Positions 10,895 to 22,699 of a DNA stretch of 64,000 bases are shown here, piece after piece. The notes below the pieces were generated by a model. It was not told the DNA's origin. It did not search any database and saw nothing but the letters and a program-made list of their open reading frames with translations. Position numbers and translations under genes: made by a program. The DNA lies in NCBI GenBank assembly GCA_009760855.2, contig WPIO01000018.1:148501-212500 (forward strand), in the 5' to 3' direction. Every line of letters begins with the position of its first letter. Within the stretch, counting starts at the first letter, position 1. This DNA is from Cristatella mucedo (taxonomy: Eukaryota > Bryozoa > Phylactolaemata > Cristatellidae).

Positions 10895-11165
10895 CCACAA
10901 TAAGCGGTCCTTGTCCTTCGTGTGCTTGTGCGTGCTGACACTGTTGCATGCTGCTACCAACCGTATTTGCATGCTGACCCTGTGCATGTCACCTCCAACC
11001 ACGTAATGCTTGTTGACATTGAGCATGCTACCGCTAACCATTTGATCATGCTTATTTTGCAGAAAATGTAATGTGCCTAGAAGTAGATTAAGTTATCTGA
11101 AGATGCTATTCAAATGTATCATTACCATTTTTATTTTTATTATTACTATTATTATTCCTACGCGC
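10895..11165 (+). mobile_element. L2-like LINE 3' UTR and tail
   Basis: Contains the 3' UTR motifs GTGCGTGCTGACACTG, GCATGCTGACCCTGTGCATG and GCATGCTACCGCTAACCATT, then a decayed tail hairpin and (ATT)n. Confidence 0.8.
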
Positions 11166-11304
11166 GGCACAGTATTTATAAAATGCATGGATGACTTCAG
11201 CAGCAGAGGGCGTGACGCGATGCACGTGACAGCCACTTTTTTGGCGGCGGCGGCAGTCGGTCAGTCGTCAGCGAGCGATCGAGCGGAGCGCTAGAGCTCT
11301 CAGC

Positions 11305-12200
11305 TTTATAATAATAATAATAATAGTAGTGCACTTGATAAAGCGCCCCCCAGAGAACTCAATCTCTCTCTAGGCGCTTTACATTTGCTGCAAAGGAAAA
11401 CGCAATTGAATAGTGAGTAATATCATGCTTGATAAGCAACCAAAATGAATAATATGGTCAGGGGTGACATGCACAGGGTCAGCATGCAAATGTGGTTAGT
11501 GGCAGCATGCACAGTGTCAGCACGCACAAGCACATCAAGGACGAATCACAGGAACCCACTAAATGCTGTCCTAAATAGGTGTGTTTTTAGGTTCCTTTTA
11601 AATGTGGTCAGGTCAGGGGATGTTCTGATGCAGGTCGGGAGGGAGTTCCAGGCTTTAGGAGCATAAGAACTAAATGCACGGTCTCCAAAGGATTTGAGGT
11701 TTGCACGAGGTATTGGTAGACTGTTGGATTCCGAAAAGCAGGTGGTACGATGCTTGGCCTGATGGGGAAGTAGATCTGAGAGATAGGCTGGAGCCAAAGA
11801 ATGAAGTGACCTAAAAGTGAGCGACAAAACCTTGAAGTCGATTCGTTGCTTGACTGGCAGCCAGTGCAGGTCGGCGAGAAGTGGCGTGATGTGGCAGCTG
11901 CGATGCTCACGACAGACTGGCTGCAGAGTTTTGCACCAGCTGCAATCGCCTGATCGCACATGCTGGTAGGCCAGTAAGCAGCGAGTTGCAGAAATCGATA
12001 CGGGATGTCACGAATGCATGGACCAACTTGGACGTGGTATCCTTATTTAAACAAGCTCGAATTTTGGCAATATTATGTAGCTGAAAGTATACAGATTTGA
12101 CTGTGGAGCTGATGTGGTCGTCTAACTAGAGGTTGCTTTGGAACATGACACCTAGATTTTGAGCTGATTCAACAGGAGATATGCTGGCAGAGCTTTGTGC
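11305..12200 (-). mobile_element. L2-like LINE 3' part, antisense
   Basis: From the (AAT)n tail at 11310 through the hairpin and 3' UTR into the ORF. The minus-strand frames read LPHQAKHRTTCFSESNSLPI, NLKSFGDRAFSSYAPKAWNS and THLFRTAFSG. It is truncated near 12200 inside the RT and carries frameshifts. Confidence 0.9.
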
Positions 12201-13099
12201 TGAGCTTAAAACGAGTCAGCCTAAGGTCACATGCCGCACCGACTTCGCAGCGGGCAGGCAATCCTTGACTCTTTCTTGAACTCGATGTTTATTCAAGGCG
12301 CTGCTCGAGGGATTCCGGGAGCTTAGCGGCTTACGGCGGGAGCTTAGCGGGCTGCTGCTGCTGCTTAGCGGGCTGCTGCTGCCGCTGCCACTGCTTCTAG
12401 CGTCAGGAAGTGTGGGACACTTTGCCTGGGCTGTGTCTGGCGATTTGCAATCTAGCGGCGGCCCGGTCAGTCAATTCGATCCTGGCACGTGTGTACGCCC
12501 ACCGCCAGCTCGAAGTAAGAATGCTGAGGTTCTTAGTCTCAGTAGAATTCCCCGCTAACTGCTCCAAGCACGCAAGCATCGTTCCTTTATCGACGTATTT
12601 CTCTTGCGGCTGAGGTAAAACTCATTGCCGAAGAAGATTCGGCGATTCAAAGGCCGACTGACACCGGACGAAGTCGGCCGTTCGCATAGTGTGACCTATC
12701 CCTGTCTTTAACTCCACAAAGCCACACAGACTACGTGGGTGTTACGGAGGAGATTTTTCTATGGAGCGCTCAAAGCCGAAGCGGCTTTCGGCCTGCATAC
12801 CTGCGGTAGTGTTGTGCGACCCGACGTGCTTCTCGGCCACTGATGTATGCCCCACCTGCAGCAGGTGGTTGAGCAATTGACTCGATTCAGCCTTTGATGT
12901 AAGTATGTGGCCCACCACAGAAGCACTCCCTTATCTGTGGTGAGTCAGCCCCCAGCTCGTATATGTACCGCCTGGAGGAGTAAAGACAAGAGTCTCGTTC
13001 ACCGCTCACGTTCGCCCGCTAGTGTCTTCGTGTCTCCGCGAGACTCCACTAACGCTTGCTGCCGCCGGAGACCCAGTAGTGTAACAGCTTTCAGCCAGG
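12201..13099. other. No gene; includes a family C repeat
   Basis: Unrecognised apart from the family C copy at 12700-12800 and a short CTGCTG-rich stretch near 12350-12390. Confidence 0.45.
12700..12800 (-). repeat. Family C dispersed repeat (partial)
   Basis: TAACTCCACAAAGCCACACA and GCGGCTTTCGGCCTGCAT match the copies near 56820 and 63740. In true orientation the element reads on the minus strand. Confidence 0.65.
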
Positions 13100-13710
13100 T
13101 ATGAAGGTGCCAAGCCTAGACCGTTTGGGTCAGCGTAAGTCCTTTACACTGCAGCCGTTTATCAGCCATCGCAGGTCATTCAGCGAATGAGTTATTGGCT
13201 GGCTAGTCATGCAGCAATAATCATCCAGAGCTGCAGTGTCCAGTGGCTTTTTTTCTAAAGCCCAGCCAGAATTGCAATAATCCAGCTCAGACAGAACCGC
13301 GGTGCTAGTAAAATCTTTCGCGAGCTGCCGTGGTAGACAGTACCTCTTCTTAGATGGGAATCGGGAGTTATGACTTGCTATGGAGGCAGTCGTTTCTATC
13401 GACCTTTCAAAGTTTAATTAGTTTCCAAAGACAACACCTAAACTACGAGCTTATGCTGAAGGTCGTTCATTAGACTAACTGCGTCGCCTATTAGAAGAGA
13501 AGAGTGTCTGAGGCCAGCAGTACGCTTTGGGTGTCTTATGGGAAGCACTTCCGTATGATCGTAGTTTTGTGTAAGCAAATTTGTCGATATCTAGGATCGA
13601 AAGTCTGCAAAGCGAGCACGAAGTTTATCAGTCGCTGCAGAAGATTACGGCGGAATTGTAAAGAAGGAATCCAACCGAATATCACCGGCATAGAAGTGAT
13701 AGCAGACTCC

Positions 13711-14964
13711 GCAATGGTTCAGGTCCTATCTCAGTGGGCGACTCCAGAGTATTGACGTGAATGGACAAATATCATCCGAGGTAACTCTGAAATATGGCTT
13801 ACCTCGGGGGTCCGTGCTAGGTCCGATTCTTTTCACGATTTATACTCTCCATCTTGCTGATGTGATTGCCAAGCACAATCTAGGCTTTCACTTCTATTTG
13901 GGTAACACTCAGTTGTACCTTTGCTTTGATCCCTCCCAGCCTTCGAACACCTCGAATTTCTTCAACTCGCTGCGTGTATTGATGACATCGGCAAATGGAT
14001 GGCAGCAAATTTTCTAAAACTAAACGATGATAAAACTAACTTACTAGTTATGGGAAAACCAGTGTGATTCAGAAATTGGAAAGGGGCTCTGCCAGCATAT
14101 CTCCTGTTGAATCAGCTCGAAATCTAGGTGCCATGCTCCAAAGCGACCTCTAGTTAGACGACCACTTCAGCACCACAGTCAAATCTGCATACTTTCAGCT
14201 ATATACTACTGCGAAAATTCGGGCTTGTTTAGATAAGGATACCACATCTAAGTTGGTCCATGCATTCTTGACATCTCATCTCGACTTCTGCAACTCATTG
14301 CTTACTGGCCTACCAGCATGTGCGATCAGGCGATTGCAGCTGGTGCAAAATTCAGCAGCTAGGCTTGTCTGTCGTGAGCGTCGCAGTTGCCATATCACAC
14401 CACTTCTCGCCGACCTGCACTGGCTACCAGTCAAGCAACGGATTGACTTCAAGGTTTTGACGCTCACTTTTAGGTCACTTCATTCTTTGGCTCCAGCCTA
14501 TCTCTCAGATCTACTCCCCCATCAGGCCAAGCATCGTACCACCCGCTTTTCGGAATCCAGCAGTCTACAAATACCTCGTACAAACCTCAAATCCTTTGGA
14601 GACCGTGCATTTAGTTCTTATGCTCCTAAAGCCTGGAACTCCCTCCCGACCAGCGTCAGAACATCCCCTGACTTGACGACATTTAAAAAGAACTTAAAAA
14701 CACACCTATTTAGGACAGCATTTAGTGGGTCTCTGTGATTCGTCCTTCGTGTGCTTATGCATGCTGACACTGTGCATGCTGCCACTAACCACACTTGCAT
14801 GCTGACCCTGTGCATGTCACCCCTAATCATGTTATTCATTTTGTTTGCTTATCAAGCATGATATTGCCCACCATTCAATTGCATTTCCCTTTGCAGCAAA
14901 TGTAAAGCGCCTAGAGAGAGATTGATTTCTCTGAGGACGCTTTATCAAGTGCATTATTATTATT
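13711..14964 (+). mobile_element. L2-like LINE, 5'-truncated, nested insertion
   Basis: Starts abruptly inside the RT (QWFRSYLSG region), continues through PQGSVLGP-like sequence, the SARNLG region and LHWLPVKQRIDFKVLTLTFR to THLFRTAFSGSL, then stop at 14738, 3' UTR, hairpin tail (14909-14945) and (ATT)n. The YADD site reads YLGN, so it is dead. It is flanked by ACTCC at 13706-13710 and 14965-14969, a 5-bp target duplication. Removing the insert and one ACTCC restores the host frame. Confidence 0.92.
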
Positions 14965-15097
14965 ACTCCACTGGCCCGAATTACTTTTGCTCAGAGGTTC
15001 ACTATAAATGGAGAACAGCAAGGAAAGAGAATTGATCCTTGTGGAATTCCACAGGTGACTGATCTGGTGGATAAGACTTGAGACCACCGTACGACAG

Positions 15098-15195
15098 GGA
15101 TTGAACGCGAATCAACACGATTGGCGATCGGCTACGATTGGCTGCTAGATCGTAACGATTAGATTAGCTAGATCGTACGATTGGCTACCAGCCAG
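15098..15195. repeat. Degenerate GATC/CGATTGG-rich short repeats
   Basis: ACGATTGGC and TAGATCGTA-type words recur several times within 100 bp (ATTGGCGATCGGCTACGATT, AGATCGTAACGATTAG, TAGATCGTACGATTGGC). Likely a local decayed tandem expansion inside the older LINE. Confidence 0.55.
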
Positions 15196-16419
15196 TGTCA
15201 CCCACCACCAGTGCAATTACCGTCATCGTTGCTACATAGAATATCGTTGGTTATACGGAGGAGAGTGCAGTTTCAGGAAGTGGTGTTGCTTGAGCCCTGA
15301 ATGAAATTTTTCTGACAATTAATTCTTTTCGAAGTGTGCTGCAACCTGCTTAGCGACAATCTTTTCGAGAATCGTTGGCACAAAAAGTTAAGAAACTGGG
15401 GTCCAGTTTGCAAAGACCTCTGAATCCAGTCCAGGCCAAGAATTGGTCAAATGCTGGCCGATCGGAAATGCTTTATAATAGCTACTTTATCCAGAGAGGC
15501 ATTAACAATCTGAGTTATGGCTGGACCAGTTTGTCTGCCAGTGAAGACCACAGAGGAGATGTTGTAGAGTCTTCTGGAGACGTAGCCATTTCTTGTGCAG
15601 AAACCCAGAAACCTCGAAAAATAATCTCTTACGGAAGCTCACAGCTTTCAACTTAACAACTGCTTGAGTCGGAAGGGGATTTTATAAGGCACGAGTGTTA
15701 TTTTAAATGAAGAAAGCTGAAAACGTGTCGGCCGAGCCGTTACCAACTAGGGAGTGAAACATCAGAGTTGGCAAGCAACTTGATTGTTGTCGTATAAATC
15801 TGATTTGGGTCTCACTGGTAGGACGTCCTTTTTCTATCGGAAAAAGCCCTGGCTTTTCTAAGCTTCCGGGTGTAAACACTGAGGAGAAAGTCTTTGATTT
15901 GGGCTAGATCATCTTTGGACCCAGACCTCCTATAGTGGCGTTCAAGCCAGCGCTTAACACAGCGCATCTTTTTAAATGTTTTCGTAAATTAACAAGAAAC
16001 CCAGTGAAAGTAGGGCAGAATGTAGGCGAGTGCTTCTTCTTCAGGATCAGTCCTGCAATCAATCACTGCCTGTTACACATAAATATTGTAGGGTGGAAAT
16101 CCGAAAACTCCTTGATAAACGAAGCTAGACAGCGAGAAAGAGGTCAGTGCATCACAAGTGCGAGAGGGACGGTCTTTGATGGAGACCTGATAGCAACTTG
16201 ATTCAAGCGATTCGCGAATGAGAAAAACCGCTAGCGTCACAGCCAAGCGTTCGCCGTAAGTTGCGCCGCCGCCGCGACGATCTCTGAGAGCCAATACAGA
16301 GAGCCGAGTGAGCGAAATTCTAGACGCTAGACGCTGGAGAGTGTGAGGCAAACATCTGCCGACATCCATCCGCCCGCACGCGCTCGCTCGCCTCAGCAGC
16401 AGTCGCGGCGAGAGTGCCC

Positions 16420-16610
16420 CGACTGCTGCTGAGCTCTCAGAGCCGGTGCACGGGCTGCTTCCGTGAGCTGCCACTTCCGAGCTACTCGCGTAGCGCGACT
16501 GGCCTCCTGACTTAGCTGCGCTTCTCGCTTTCTCTTTGTTGCGTGAGATGAAAAGTCTGCTGCTGGCTACCGTACAGAAAGCCGCTCGGGCCGTGAGTGG
16601 GGAATAGGGA
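16420..16610 (+). repeat. Family C dispersed repeat, 5' part
   Basis: Matches 26200-26350 over about 150 bp, including TTTCTCTTTGTTGCGTGAGA and CTGGCTACCG...GAAAGCCGCT. It ends before the tail. Confidence 0.65.
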
Positions 16611-17299
16611 AACTGTTCAATGCGACGCTGGCGGCACGATCTCTGTGGCCTCGCGGAGTCACGTGACTGAGACGAATATCGTGACGCGACGCGACGTTGC
16701 GGTAGACCTGAGCTTCGCGAGGGTTCGGCAGGAGTTTAAGCGAGAATCGTAAGACTTGCGCTGTTTCTTCGACAGCTGTGGTAAACGTAAGGAAATCAAA
16801 AGGTGGACGAAGGTAAAAGAAGAAAAACACGGCGAGAAGATCAAACTGAGCTAATCTCACGGCTACAGCTAGCGCCATGTTTTTCTTTAGGACCAACCTA
16901 ATGCCCCGACCGAACCAAAGTGCAAACCGATCGTAATCGACCCTTTAATAACCCTTTAATAAACCTTTAATAGTAACAAAAAAAATGAAAAGATCCGTAA
17001 AGGGTGGCATCTAATGAGCAGATTTCTGTCTACGCAAAGCTACGCGCTCGCTGGAATGGAAGCGCACACGATTGATTAGTTATACTACGGTCTATTTCAG
17101 CACGCACAGCAACATTACAAAGGACGATTCCCTCGGACGGAGCAAAGGCTGCGAGTAACAGACAGGATGAATGTCGTCAAAACAGGGGATGGGATGACGT
17201 GATACCACCTGGTGTTTAGTTCCTGTAGCTGAATGATCCGAAAGTAACTGAAAACAGGGTCTCCAAGAGATTTGATAGACACCAAAGTAGAGGTCGGCA
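16611..17299. other. No recognised gene
   Basis: AATAACCCTTTAATAAACC-type short repeats occur near 16945-16970; otherwise nothing seen. Confidence 0.45.
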
Positions 17300-17530
17300 G
17301 ACTCCGGCTCTTTAAATAAATAAATAAATCCTAGCTTATTAAACAGCCTTTTTTGTATAGCAACAGAAGAGCCTTTACGGCTTTCACCACCGCTTGCAGT
17401 GGCGATAAAGGATCGCCCACCGCAGGAATCGAACCCACGACCTCGGGACCGAGGTCGTGAAAGCAACCGCCTTACCTAGTGTGCCATCACGGCTCACCAA
17501 CTCTTTGTGCCATCACGGCTCACCAACTCC
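17300..17530 (-). repeat. Family B tRNA-derived SINE, nearly full length
   Basis: Reverse complement reads GGTGAGCCGTGATGGC at the 5' end, the B box GGTTCGATTCCTGCGG, GGGCGATCCTTTATCGCCAC, GTAAAGGCTCTTCTG, TTGCTATACAAAAAAGGC and TTAATAAGCTAGGATTTATT with an (ATTT)n tail at 17310-17328. This is the best copy for deriving the family consensus. Confidence 0.85.
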
Positions 17531-19670
17531 AACTCATCAACTCCAGCTCTTAGACCAGATATGGCGGCCTATCAGATCCTTCAAGCTGAGACCACAAGTT
17601 ACTTTACGGTTGGATCCGGCCTAATTGAATCGTCGTGGTTCCGTTATCCTACATTACTGCCGGTTGTTGCTCAAACTGTATTCCGTATTTATTTTTAGAA
17701 CTGATATCGGGTGCTGGTGTGAAACAAAAGTGCCTGACCGAGAGGGATTACAAATCTTTGCCCCAAGTATGGCCGTGAGCGCCTGTTGCGACCGTTTGTT
17801 CGTTCGTCTGACCACGCAAGTGGGCGTGGTTTCTTCTGGCGTAAAGAGGTTTCTTCTGGCGTAGTGTGCCTTCTTGACCTCCTGAAATGACCTCACAGTA
17901 TGAAAAGTTTGCCGATCACTGAACTAGAGAGCTACCACAAACAGACCAGAATACGTAGAGCTGGTAGCGCGTCGGCCTGACAGGCCTGAGTAGAAAGCAA
18001 TTCGGCGAGACCGGCCTATAGCTTCTTCCAGACGCAAATATCCTAGCACTTCGTGGACTCTGATGACTTTGCCTGATGATTACGATGTCGCCACACTTAG
18101 TGTCGTGATGTCGGACTTCGCATCGTTCAGCATCACTTTAGCCTCAGATTATCGGAAACTAGTTAATGAAATGCATGGAGTTGGATAGACCGCGTGTCCT
18201 CACTGAGTATTTTTTTGAATTAATGGCAATGTTTTCATGCCTCTCTGTAAATTTGGCTATTGGATCAGTTAAATTTTCCTTTTACACACGCATTGAAAAA
18301 CGGCGAATTGTGCAGCAGCCAGAATCCGGCGTTGCGGTAGCTAAACTCGACCTGAGGAACACCGTACAGTGCCAAGCGGTTGCATTAAAATCTATTTGAA
18401 AAAAATGCTTTTTACCTACCTAAAAATTGGTCGTTTTATCGCATTGTTATTTTAAACTGCTGGCTTTAGCTACCGCTAATTTAGCTCTTTGGGCGTTCTG
18501 CGAGAATGTTCGCGCTCAATGTTGGCCTTCCCGGAGCCCTATGTTGTAACGAGACGAGGGGCTCAGGTTACTTCTCGATCGATCACCTACGGCGTACCGG
18601 CTACGCCTGCGGCTGCCACGTCGCTGTCGCTGCGCTAGGGCAAGACGAACAGCGGTTCGATTAAACATCTTTATTACAATATCACTTGCAGCTACACCGA
18701 TGGGGTACTGAACAGGACCACCGGGGCCCTTAATACATTAGGCTACGGGGCATAGCAAGCAACGCAGCCAGCCTTACTAAAGCGAGAGGACGCGCTCAGA
18801 CCAGAGCAATCTTGAAGGTGGGCTAGAAATCTGCACAAACACCAGCCGAGACGCCATCGGTGCGGCATTGGCTGCTGCGTAACCGCGGCCTCGCCAGCGC
18901 GGCACACGTCAGCATGTCGAGGGCTGCAGCGGCTCAGTAAGGAAAGGGAGGCTACGAACGCGGCACAGGAAGTGAGCAGAGGAGCGCTGAGCGTACAAGC
19001 CGGCGCAGGCAGCGAGCGTGCTCGTGTCTCCGGTCACGCTTGGGCAGTCGGTCCCTGTGGCCTCTCGTAGTCGATCGCACGCGGTCGAGCAACGCTAGCT
19101 ATCCACCCTTGGGGATGTGGACACTGAGCGACCGCGTCGCTCCGCGCGCGCACCCGCGTCTCGTCCGACGAACGTGCGGCGCTCGAATGCGATGGCTAAC
19201 GGACCACCCGGCCTCACTTCAAAGGTCAGGTTTTGCCTGCCCCTTAATTAGCCTTGCCGCATTACAGCCAACCCGGGCTAATGAATTCCGCTTGGGGGCG
19301 CAGCTTGACTCTTACGTCGAGCAGAGCCTGAGCTGGAGGAGCTCGTGGGCCCCAGTAGACCTGCGCAGCAGAAGGAGAGGCTTCTTTGGAAACTCTACAG
19401 ATTACGACATTGTCCTTAAAAGAAACGATAGCCCCTCAGTAAATGAACGCGGCACCAATCTCGAGGCCGAAGGCGCCACCTTCAGCGCTAGCGTCCTCTC
19501 TAGCCCCGCCTGAAAAAATGGCTACTCCGACTAGAGGGACGCCTCGAATTAGCGCTCGACGCCAGAAACGCATCCAGTGTATCTCTTCAAGTTCGGCAGC
19601 CTCTCTCTTTGAGACAGGGGCGTGGCGAGCTCGTGGCCACCTAGACACCGCTCGATCGTGCTTCCTTTGC
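17531..19670. other. No recognised gene
   Basis: Unrecognised sequence. Small direct repeats occur (GGTTTCTTCTGGCGTA twice near 17828-17860). Confidence 0.45.
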
Positions 19671-19671
19671 A

Positions 19672-19755
19672 GCACGTGTAAAGCGCCTAGAAAGAGATTG
19701 AGTTCTCTGAGAGCGCTTTATCAAATGCATTATTATCGTTATTATATTTTATTCC
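19672..19755 (+). repeat. L2-like LINE 3' tail
   Basis: TGTAAAGCGCCTAGAAAGAG ... GAGCGCTTTATCAAATGC followed by ATTATTATCGTTATTAT. Confidence 0.9.
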
Positions 19756-19884
19756 CCTTGCTCACTGAGGAGCGCTGCGAGAGCGACCGCGTGAACGACG
19801 TGGCTTGGCGCGTCGACGCGTTCCTCGCAGATTTCTAGCGGTCGATGGACTCATGTCGTTTCGGCGTTTGAGCAGACGATTGAC

Positions 19885-20068
19885 GGTGAGCCGTGATAGC
19901 CTACGAGGTACGGTGCTCACTCTCCAAGGCCAAGGTCGTAGATTCGATTCCTGCTAGTGGGCTATCCTTTTCTGCCAACTGCAATTGGCGCTGACAGCCG
20001 CCAAGACTCTCCTGCCGCCATACAAAATGAGGCTGTTAAATCAGCTAATATTTATTTATTTTATTTAT
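19885..20068 (+). repeat. Family B tRNA-derived SINE
   Basis: GTGAGCCGTGATAGCCTACG head, B box AGATTCGATTCCTGC near 19932, then GGGCTATCCTTTT and GCCATACAAAATGAGGCTGT, TAAATCAGCTAATATTTATT. Confidence 0.85.
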
Positions 20069-21280
20069 CAGGGCGAGCCTGTAGCATGTGATTCAACGGC
20101 TGTAAGACGGCGGAGACGCCATTAGGACGGCCCGTCACCGTCCCGACTCACTGTGGCGCTTTGCAACTCGCTGAAAGAGAAGTAACAGCCAAGGGTCAAG
20201 GACATTACTCGAGTCATATGCAGCTGCCGCATCGTTGCGCTTCTGTCTGAGCTCTGCACGGCGCGGGCTCCCTAGCAAGCATCGAAGCGACTGCAAGGAC
20301 CCTCGCTCGTCGGGCTTACAGGTCGCTTCTCTCGCTAGCTCCGGCCTTGACCTGCCCGTGCGCCTCGCTCCTCCAGGTCGCTTCTCTCGCGCTGCCTCCT
20401 TTTCCTCGGCGGCCAGTCATCGCACTAAAGTGTAATCTTTTTGGCGATCGAGGCTTCGGCAGTCCGATATCCGCTCTCGGCCGCGGTCACTACCTGAAAC
20501 GAGCTCGCATCAATTAAGTCTCAGCTGAAGACGCATCTGTTCCGTGTGAGCTCTCTCTTCGCATCAGTGAACGCGTCTTTTTTTGCTCCGGCACGCTGTC
20601 GCTCGCGAGCGTCATTCAGTGCACGTTACTAACCGGAGGCCTTATCAACCGGTGGCCACGAGTGTCTTTGTGTTTGCTCAAGCCCTTTGCTGGCCTACAG
20701 CACGATACTTGTCTGCTCCTGCATGCTTTATAGCTTGCATCTCACCAATCGATTCTCTTGCAGCCGGTCGCAAGTGCCCGGATTAATTTTTCTCGCAGGG
20801 CACCATAGGAGCCACCTATTATTGTCATTATTTTTTAGCGTAGTAGCGGCAGCAGTAGTCACTATCTAGCTGCCTACGGAGCGGATTTAGACAGGTAAGC
20901 TGTTCAGCAATGCCTCGTCCAGATGGTCCAAGAAGCATAGGACCTTCACCCCCAACAGGCGGGCGCAGAGCGACGAAGTGCTGACTGGGAGCCGAACAAA
21001 TATCGCCCTTCTAGAGTCGGCGGTCTGAGTGTGACGACGAATTGAGAACGACGGCTCGCCGACGGCACGTCACCGACAATCCGCCCCCCCCCCGATCCGC
21101 TCTCTAAGGCTGGTCGCTCCTCCTCGGAAGCAGGGCAGCCATTCAGGGTGGACTACGAACTTCCATAGGAGGAAACTGGGGCTTATTAACGGTGTTGGCT
21201 AGGAGAGGCTGCCCAATGGCTGCGACAGCCAGGTCCGGGTCCATTAGCTAGACTTGGGGGGCGGTCTTAGCCCCTTCAGT
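20069..21280. other. No recognised gene
   Basis: Moderately GC-rich unrecognised DNA; a C homopolymer lies at 21083-21093. Confidence 0.45.
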
Positions 21281-21910
<630 letters not shown>

Positions 21911-22035
21911 GGAGAGAGTAGTCTGCTATTTCGGATAACTGGACGCCATTTCATGAGCACGCGCACGTTTTATTGCATGAAATGTGATGGGCTATCCCGA
22001 AGCACCGTTCTCAAAAAACCTTTTAACAACTGGTC

Positions 22036-22110
22036 TTTTAGCGATGCCCGCCGATTTACTTTTAGCGATGCTCGCCGATTTACTTTTAGCGATGCATTAA
22101 GACGTTTTAC
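22036..22110 (+). repeat. 24-bp tandem repeat, three units
   Basis: TTTTAGCGATGC(C/T)CGCCGATTTAC at 22036 and 22060, then a diverged third unit from 22084. Confidence 0.9.
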
Positions 22111-22539
22111 TTTGGGCTCCACGCGCCTTTTAAGTCAACCGTTGGTGATATCGCGCATTGAACCTGATTGGTGCGCATAGATAACTACGGACACGGCTTA
22201 GCTTAGCTGCTCTTGCGTTTTACGTGAGGGTCAGTCCCTCAGCCAAAAAACGCTGACACTGCCGATGACGGCCACCGTTCATTTGCCCTGCCAAAAGAGC
22301 AACAGTAAATTTTTTGAACGGGCTCTTCCTCGTTCTTATTTAAGGGTTTCTTTTTCAATTTCTGCGCGACGCCGAATTCTCGCGAGGCCGAGGCTTCTAC
22401 GCGGGGGGGGGGGTTGTGTGGGCAGGGGACCGGGATGAGGCCGACAGGATGGAGTGGCTGCAGAGTCTGACAGTTTATTAATCTCAATTCTCAATGGTAA
22501 ACGCTATCCAATGTGCTAGAGCGGCCCTTTAGGTATTGG

Positions 22540-22682
22540 TAATGCTTTACATGCAGAATCTGTAAAGTGCCGAGAGAGAGAGAGAGAGAGAGGAAGGGAG
22601 AGAGGGAGGGAGGAGAGAGTGAGAGATTCTGTTCTTTGGCGGCCGTATGCAGATGTGTTATTACTATTATCATTATTATAAT
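22540..22682 (+). repeat. LINE-type tail expanded by a (GA)n array
   Basis: GCTTTACATGCAGAATCTGT and AAAGTGCCGAGAGAGAG begin like the LINE tail, but the hairpin is replaced by a GA-rich array. It then resumes with GCAGATGTGTTATTACTATT. Confidence 0.6.
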
Positions 22683-22699
22683 TAATTAGGTGACGCTCC

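Larger units (their letters stand above)
13100..16000 (-). mobile_element. Older LINE (antisense), split by an L2-like insertion
   Basis: Minus-strand remnants in correct order from high to low coordinate: basic linker VKRWLERHYRRSGSKDDLAQ (about 15960-15860), RT motif ILEKIVAKQVAAHFEKN (about 15375-15315), GIPQGSIL (about 15050), then after the gap YHFYAGD (about 13690), LGVVFGN-x-LNFE (about 13430), LDYCNSGW (about 13270) and THSLNDLRWL (about 13190). It belongs to an L2/CR1-like group but differs clearly from the other copies. It is inactive: YADD is changed to YAGD and stops are present. Confidence 0.8.

Noticed and set aside
19040-19838. 157- and 131-codon plus-strand open frames
   Set aside because: No recognisable motif, overlapping frames, and the second runs through a LINE tail.
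22036-22110. Short regular repeat as a CRISPR array
   Set aside because: Only three directly adjoining 24-bp units with no spacers.
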